A stretch of 64,000 nt of DNA from Adineta steineri (lineage: Eukaryota; Rotifera; Eurotatoria; Adinetida; Adinetidae). Numbering within the stretch: the first letter of the stretch is position 1; every line of letters starts with the position of its first letter. Under the pieces are notes generated by a model. The model saw only the letters and a list, made by a program, of their open reading frames with translations, had not been told where the DNA came from and searched no databases. The stretch lies in the NCBI GenBank assembly GCA_905250115.1, contig CAJNOI010000037.1, positions 496,001 through 560,000 of the forward strand, written 5' to 3'. Of this stretch, positions 61,601 through 64,000 are shown piece after piece. The position numbers and the translations under genes were made by a program.

Positions 61601-64000
61601 TTCTCTTGCTTATCAATCTGAGAAGTCTTTACCTATGGATGATAACTCATTGGAATATATAGATTATTCTGTTCATGAACATATTATAGATATGTCATTA
61701 TCTCGTGAGTTCTGGCATTCTCAACTTGAAAGATACAATAGCGAATGTTCATTATCATTACCAGTTGATCGACAACGTTCATCAACAAATCAACAACGAT
61801 CAGGTTTAGCATCTATAGCTGAAATCATTTTTGATAATGAATTATGCACATCATTTCTAAACTATGCATCATCACATCATCTCACATATTTTCAACTTGG
61901 AATATCCATATTTTATGTCTTTCTATTCAAATTAACTCATGGTGAGACTGATCTCTGTATTAGTTCTATTAATGCTAATCGATATCGAAGTGAATTAGTG
62001 AATATGATAGGAATGTTTGTATCAACATTACCATGCCGTGTTGAAATTGATTCTCATTGGTCATTTGATGAAGTAGTTAAATATGTACAAGAAAAATGCT
62101 TATCAATTCTTCAGCATTCTCATTATCCATTACAACATATTCTTAGTGATTTACATCTCACTCAATCAAATGTATCATTTCTTGAAACAATGTTTGATTT
62201 CGTCACTATATCAAATGAAGGTATTGATTTATCTTTGAATGGAGTTAATCTAGAACAAGTATCGTTAAATGAGATTTATGAAATGGCTAAATTTGACTTC
62301 TTATTAAGATTTGAATATAATCCATTATCAGATAATAAGAGATTATCATGTCGTTTTGTTTGTTCACGGGATCTATTTGAAAAATCAACTATTTCAAAAA
62401 TAGCTCAAAGATTTCAATATATGCTTGAACAAGTGTTTCAAACACAATCAAGCAACATTCCTATGAATCATATGAATTCATCAATTAACAAAGTTTGCTT
62501 TATTCTTCCTGAAGAAGCTGAAGAAATGGAATTAGTTGTGTTTCATCGATTGGAGACTATTGTAAATGAAGGTATGATTGTATGCAGCTTGTTTTACTGT
62601 TTTATAAAAGTAGTAGTCAGTTAAATCAGTAATAAGAAATATGCATTAAAATGCATTGTCATTGGCGAGACTAGTCCTCTTTGACTTCTAACTAGACTAA
62701 GTACTAAGTATGTGGTACGCCACTAGTTATCAGTAACAAATTGTGGAAGCTTTTGGATGTCGAAACTAAGATCGAAGTGAAAAAATAAATATTTATGCAA
62801 GCGGAATCAGAATCACAGATATTTTTGTTGTTTTCACTGATTATATGTACGTGTATAGATTGTAAAATCTGTCAAACATTGGATTCGATGTTACACCTTT
62901 TGTTCTGAGGGGATAATAAAATATTTTGTTTTATTCCCGTGCAAAACATGAATGCATTCTTAACATTAATACTAAGGCAATAGTCTAGTTAAGGATTCTG
63001 CTTAGTTAAAAAACCGATTAGATGAGAAGTAACTAGAGTATTGATATCAAACATCATTTGACTGTCTAGATTTTATATTATAACCCACTAAGCTTTTACT
63101 ATTCTAGCACCAGCATCATTTGCACAAGCTCGCATTTGGCATGACGAAAGGATTCGATTCGATCCTGATAAACGTCAAGTAGCAATCTATAATATGCCTT
63201 TTGTTTATCGTCTGCAACCAGACCATACACTATCGATTAAACAACTTCGTCATGCTCTTCATCTTACTCTTAACAAACATCCTGCACTTCATACATCACT
63301 TCATTTTGATATCAAAAAGAATCTACTTATGCAACGAGTTATTACTCATGAAGATAAAAATAATAACAATAATATATTTTCAATCATCGAATCTACTTAT
63401 GAAACAGATGAACAACTCAATGAGATTTTGCACGATGAGAAACGAAATCCTCATCTTTTTGATCTTGCTCAAGGTCTTGTGTTTCGGTGTCATCTTGTTT
63501 ATTATAAACAAATCTCTTCGAATCATCTTCTTTCTGACAGAGATCTACTTATTTTCAACTTTCATCATGCTTTATTTGATTTTCCATCAATGAGAGTGTT
63601 TCATCGTGATCTCAATCAAGCATATACAACAGGTCAATTATTATATGATGACAACACTACTCTGCGTTATATCGATTGTAAATATAAATACTACTTCTAC
63701 TTTTCTCTTTTCTAATACATTATCTTCTCTGATTATATAGATGCTGTTATTGAACAACAAATGTCAATGGCTGGTGCAAGTATGTTTTGGCTTGATACAC
63801 TTCATGATTGTAAACTCGATCAATCTTTACCATTACCGTTTGATCGATATCGTCTCTCAAATGAACATCGAACTGATCGTGGAACATCTATTTCTTTTGA
63901 TTTTGGTCAAGATCTTTCACATGACTTTCTTATTTATGCATCATCAAATAATATATCACTTGAACAACTTGCACTTGCCACTTATTATGTGTTTTTATTC
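58681..64000 (+). CDS. Nonribosomal peptide synthetase, partial: (C)-A-T-C-C
   Basis: Exons 58681-59206 (open at the gap), 59264-59563, 59618-59948, 60005-61006, 61072-62571, 63108-63677 and 63741 to the window end join in phase. First comes the tail of a condensation domain. Then an adenylation domain: A3 IIFTSGSTGIPKA, A5 NYYGPAEITI, A7 YRTGDL, A8 GRKDHQIKLRGQRIELGEIE, A10 NDKIDRKRLP. A carrier domain follows with GGHSL (phosphopantetheine Ser codon 60814-60816). A complete condensation domain begins ASFAQERIYLHEQ, with catalytic HHAMFDG at 61551-61571. Directly after it a second one begins ASFAQARIWHDER, with HHALFDF at 63563-63583. NRPSs assemble peptides without ribosomes. They are rare in animals, and multi-module ones in bdelloids are attributed to horizontal transfer. 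Short spliceosomal introns show it is domesticated. Substrate and product are unknown. Confidence 0.9.

Overview
The window looks like nuclear DNA of a small invertebrate, most likely a bdelloid rotifer (Adineta/Rotaria type). The sequence is very AT-rich. Its genes are split by many GT-AG introns of about 45-65 bases, and it encodes clear animal orthologues (Crumbs, ECT2, HOIP, TDRD3, EMC10, RNF121). It also carries genes of bacterial or fungal type: a nonribosomal peptide synthetase (NRPS) and a YihY/BrkB membrane protein. That mixture is well known for bdelloids; the assignment is an inference. Three runs of exactly 100 N (12143-12242, 23340-23439, 58581-58680) are scaffold gaps, and each one cuts a gene.

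Layout. 1-6 kb: an internal exon of an unknown minus-strand gene, a probable secreted peptide precursor (2086-3363, minus) and long AT-rich stretches. 5.8-8 kb: a nuclease-like gene relic and a 349-aa coiled-coil protein. 8.5-12.1 kb: the LUBAC ligase HOIP/RNF31 (minus), with a piggyBac-like insertion in one intron and a hAT-type miniature element just beyond the gap at its 5' side. 13.5-19 kb: ESCRT-III CHMP1, a small Asn-rich ORF, an EF-hand membrane or secreted protein and a small five-exon gene. 19.7-23.3 kb: EMC10 and RNF121 start 138 bp apart and diverge; TDRD3 follows and runs into a gap. 23.4-26.6 kb: no gene recognised.

26.6-31.2 kb: importin beta-1 and ribosomal protein S13 (both minus). 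31.6-34 kb: a single-exon protein with helical repeats, a TIR domain and a SAM-like domain. 34.3-34.85 kb: a DNA element with inverted ends. 35.1-36.1 kb: the YihY/BrkB gene, with one intron. 37.5-45.4 kb: a 16-exon Crumbs polarity receptor (plus), followed closely by a DUF1772 protein. 46.4-48.8 kb: cytosolic methionyl-tRNA synthetase. 49.3-52.7 kb: the Rho exchange factor ECT2. 53-55 kb: repeat-like sequence including a tRNA-derived SINE.

55-58.5 kb: the first two thirds of a P-glycoprotein-type ABC transporter. After the gap, 58.7-64 kb holds an NRPS with order (C)-A-T-C-C, still open at the window end. The transporter and the NRPS have the same orientation. They would make a plausible export/biosynthesis pair, but the gap between them is unsized, so the neighbourhood is not proven.

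Gene models were built by hand from splice-site consensus and reading phase. Exon ends may be off by a base or two. Gene identities rest on remembered family motifs, not on database searches.
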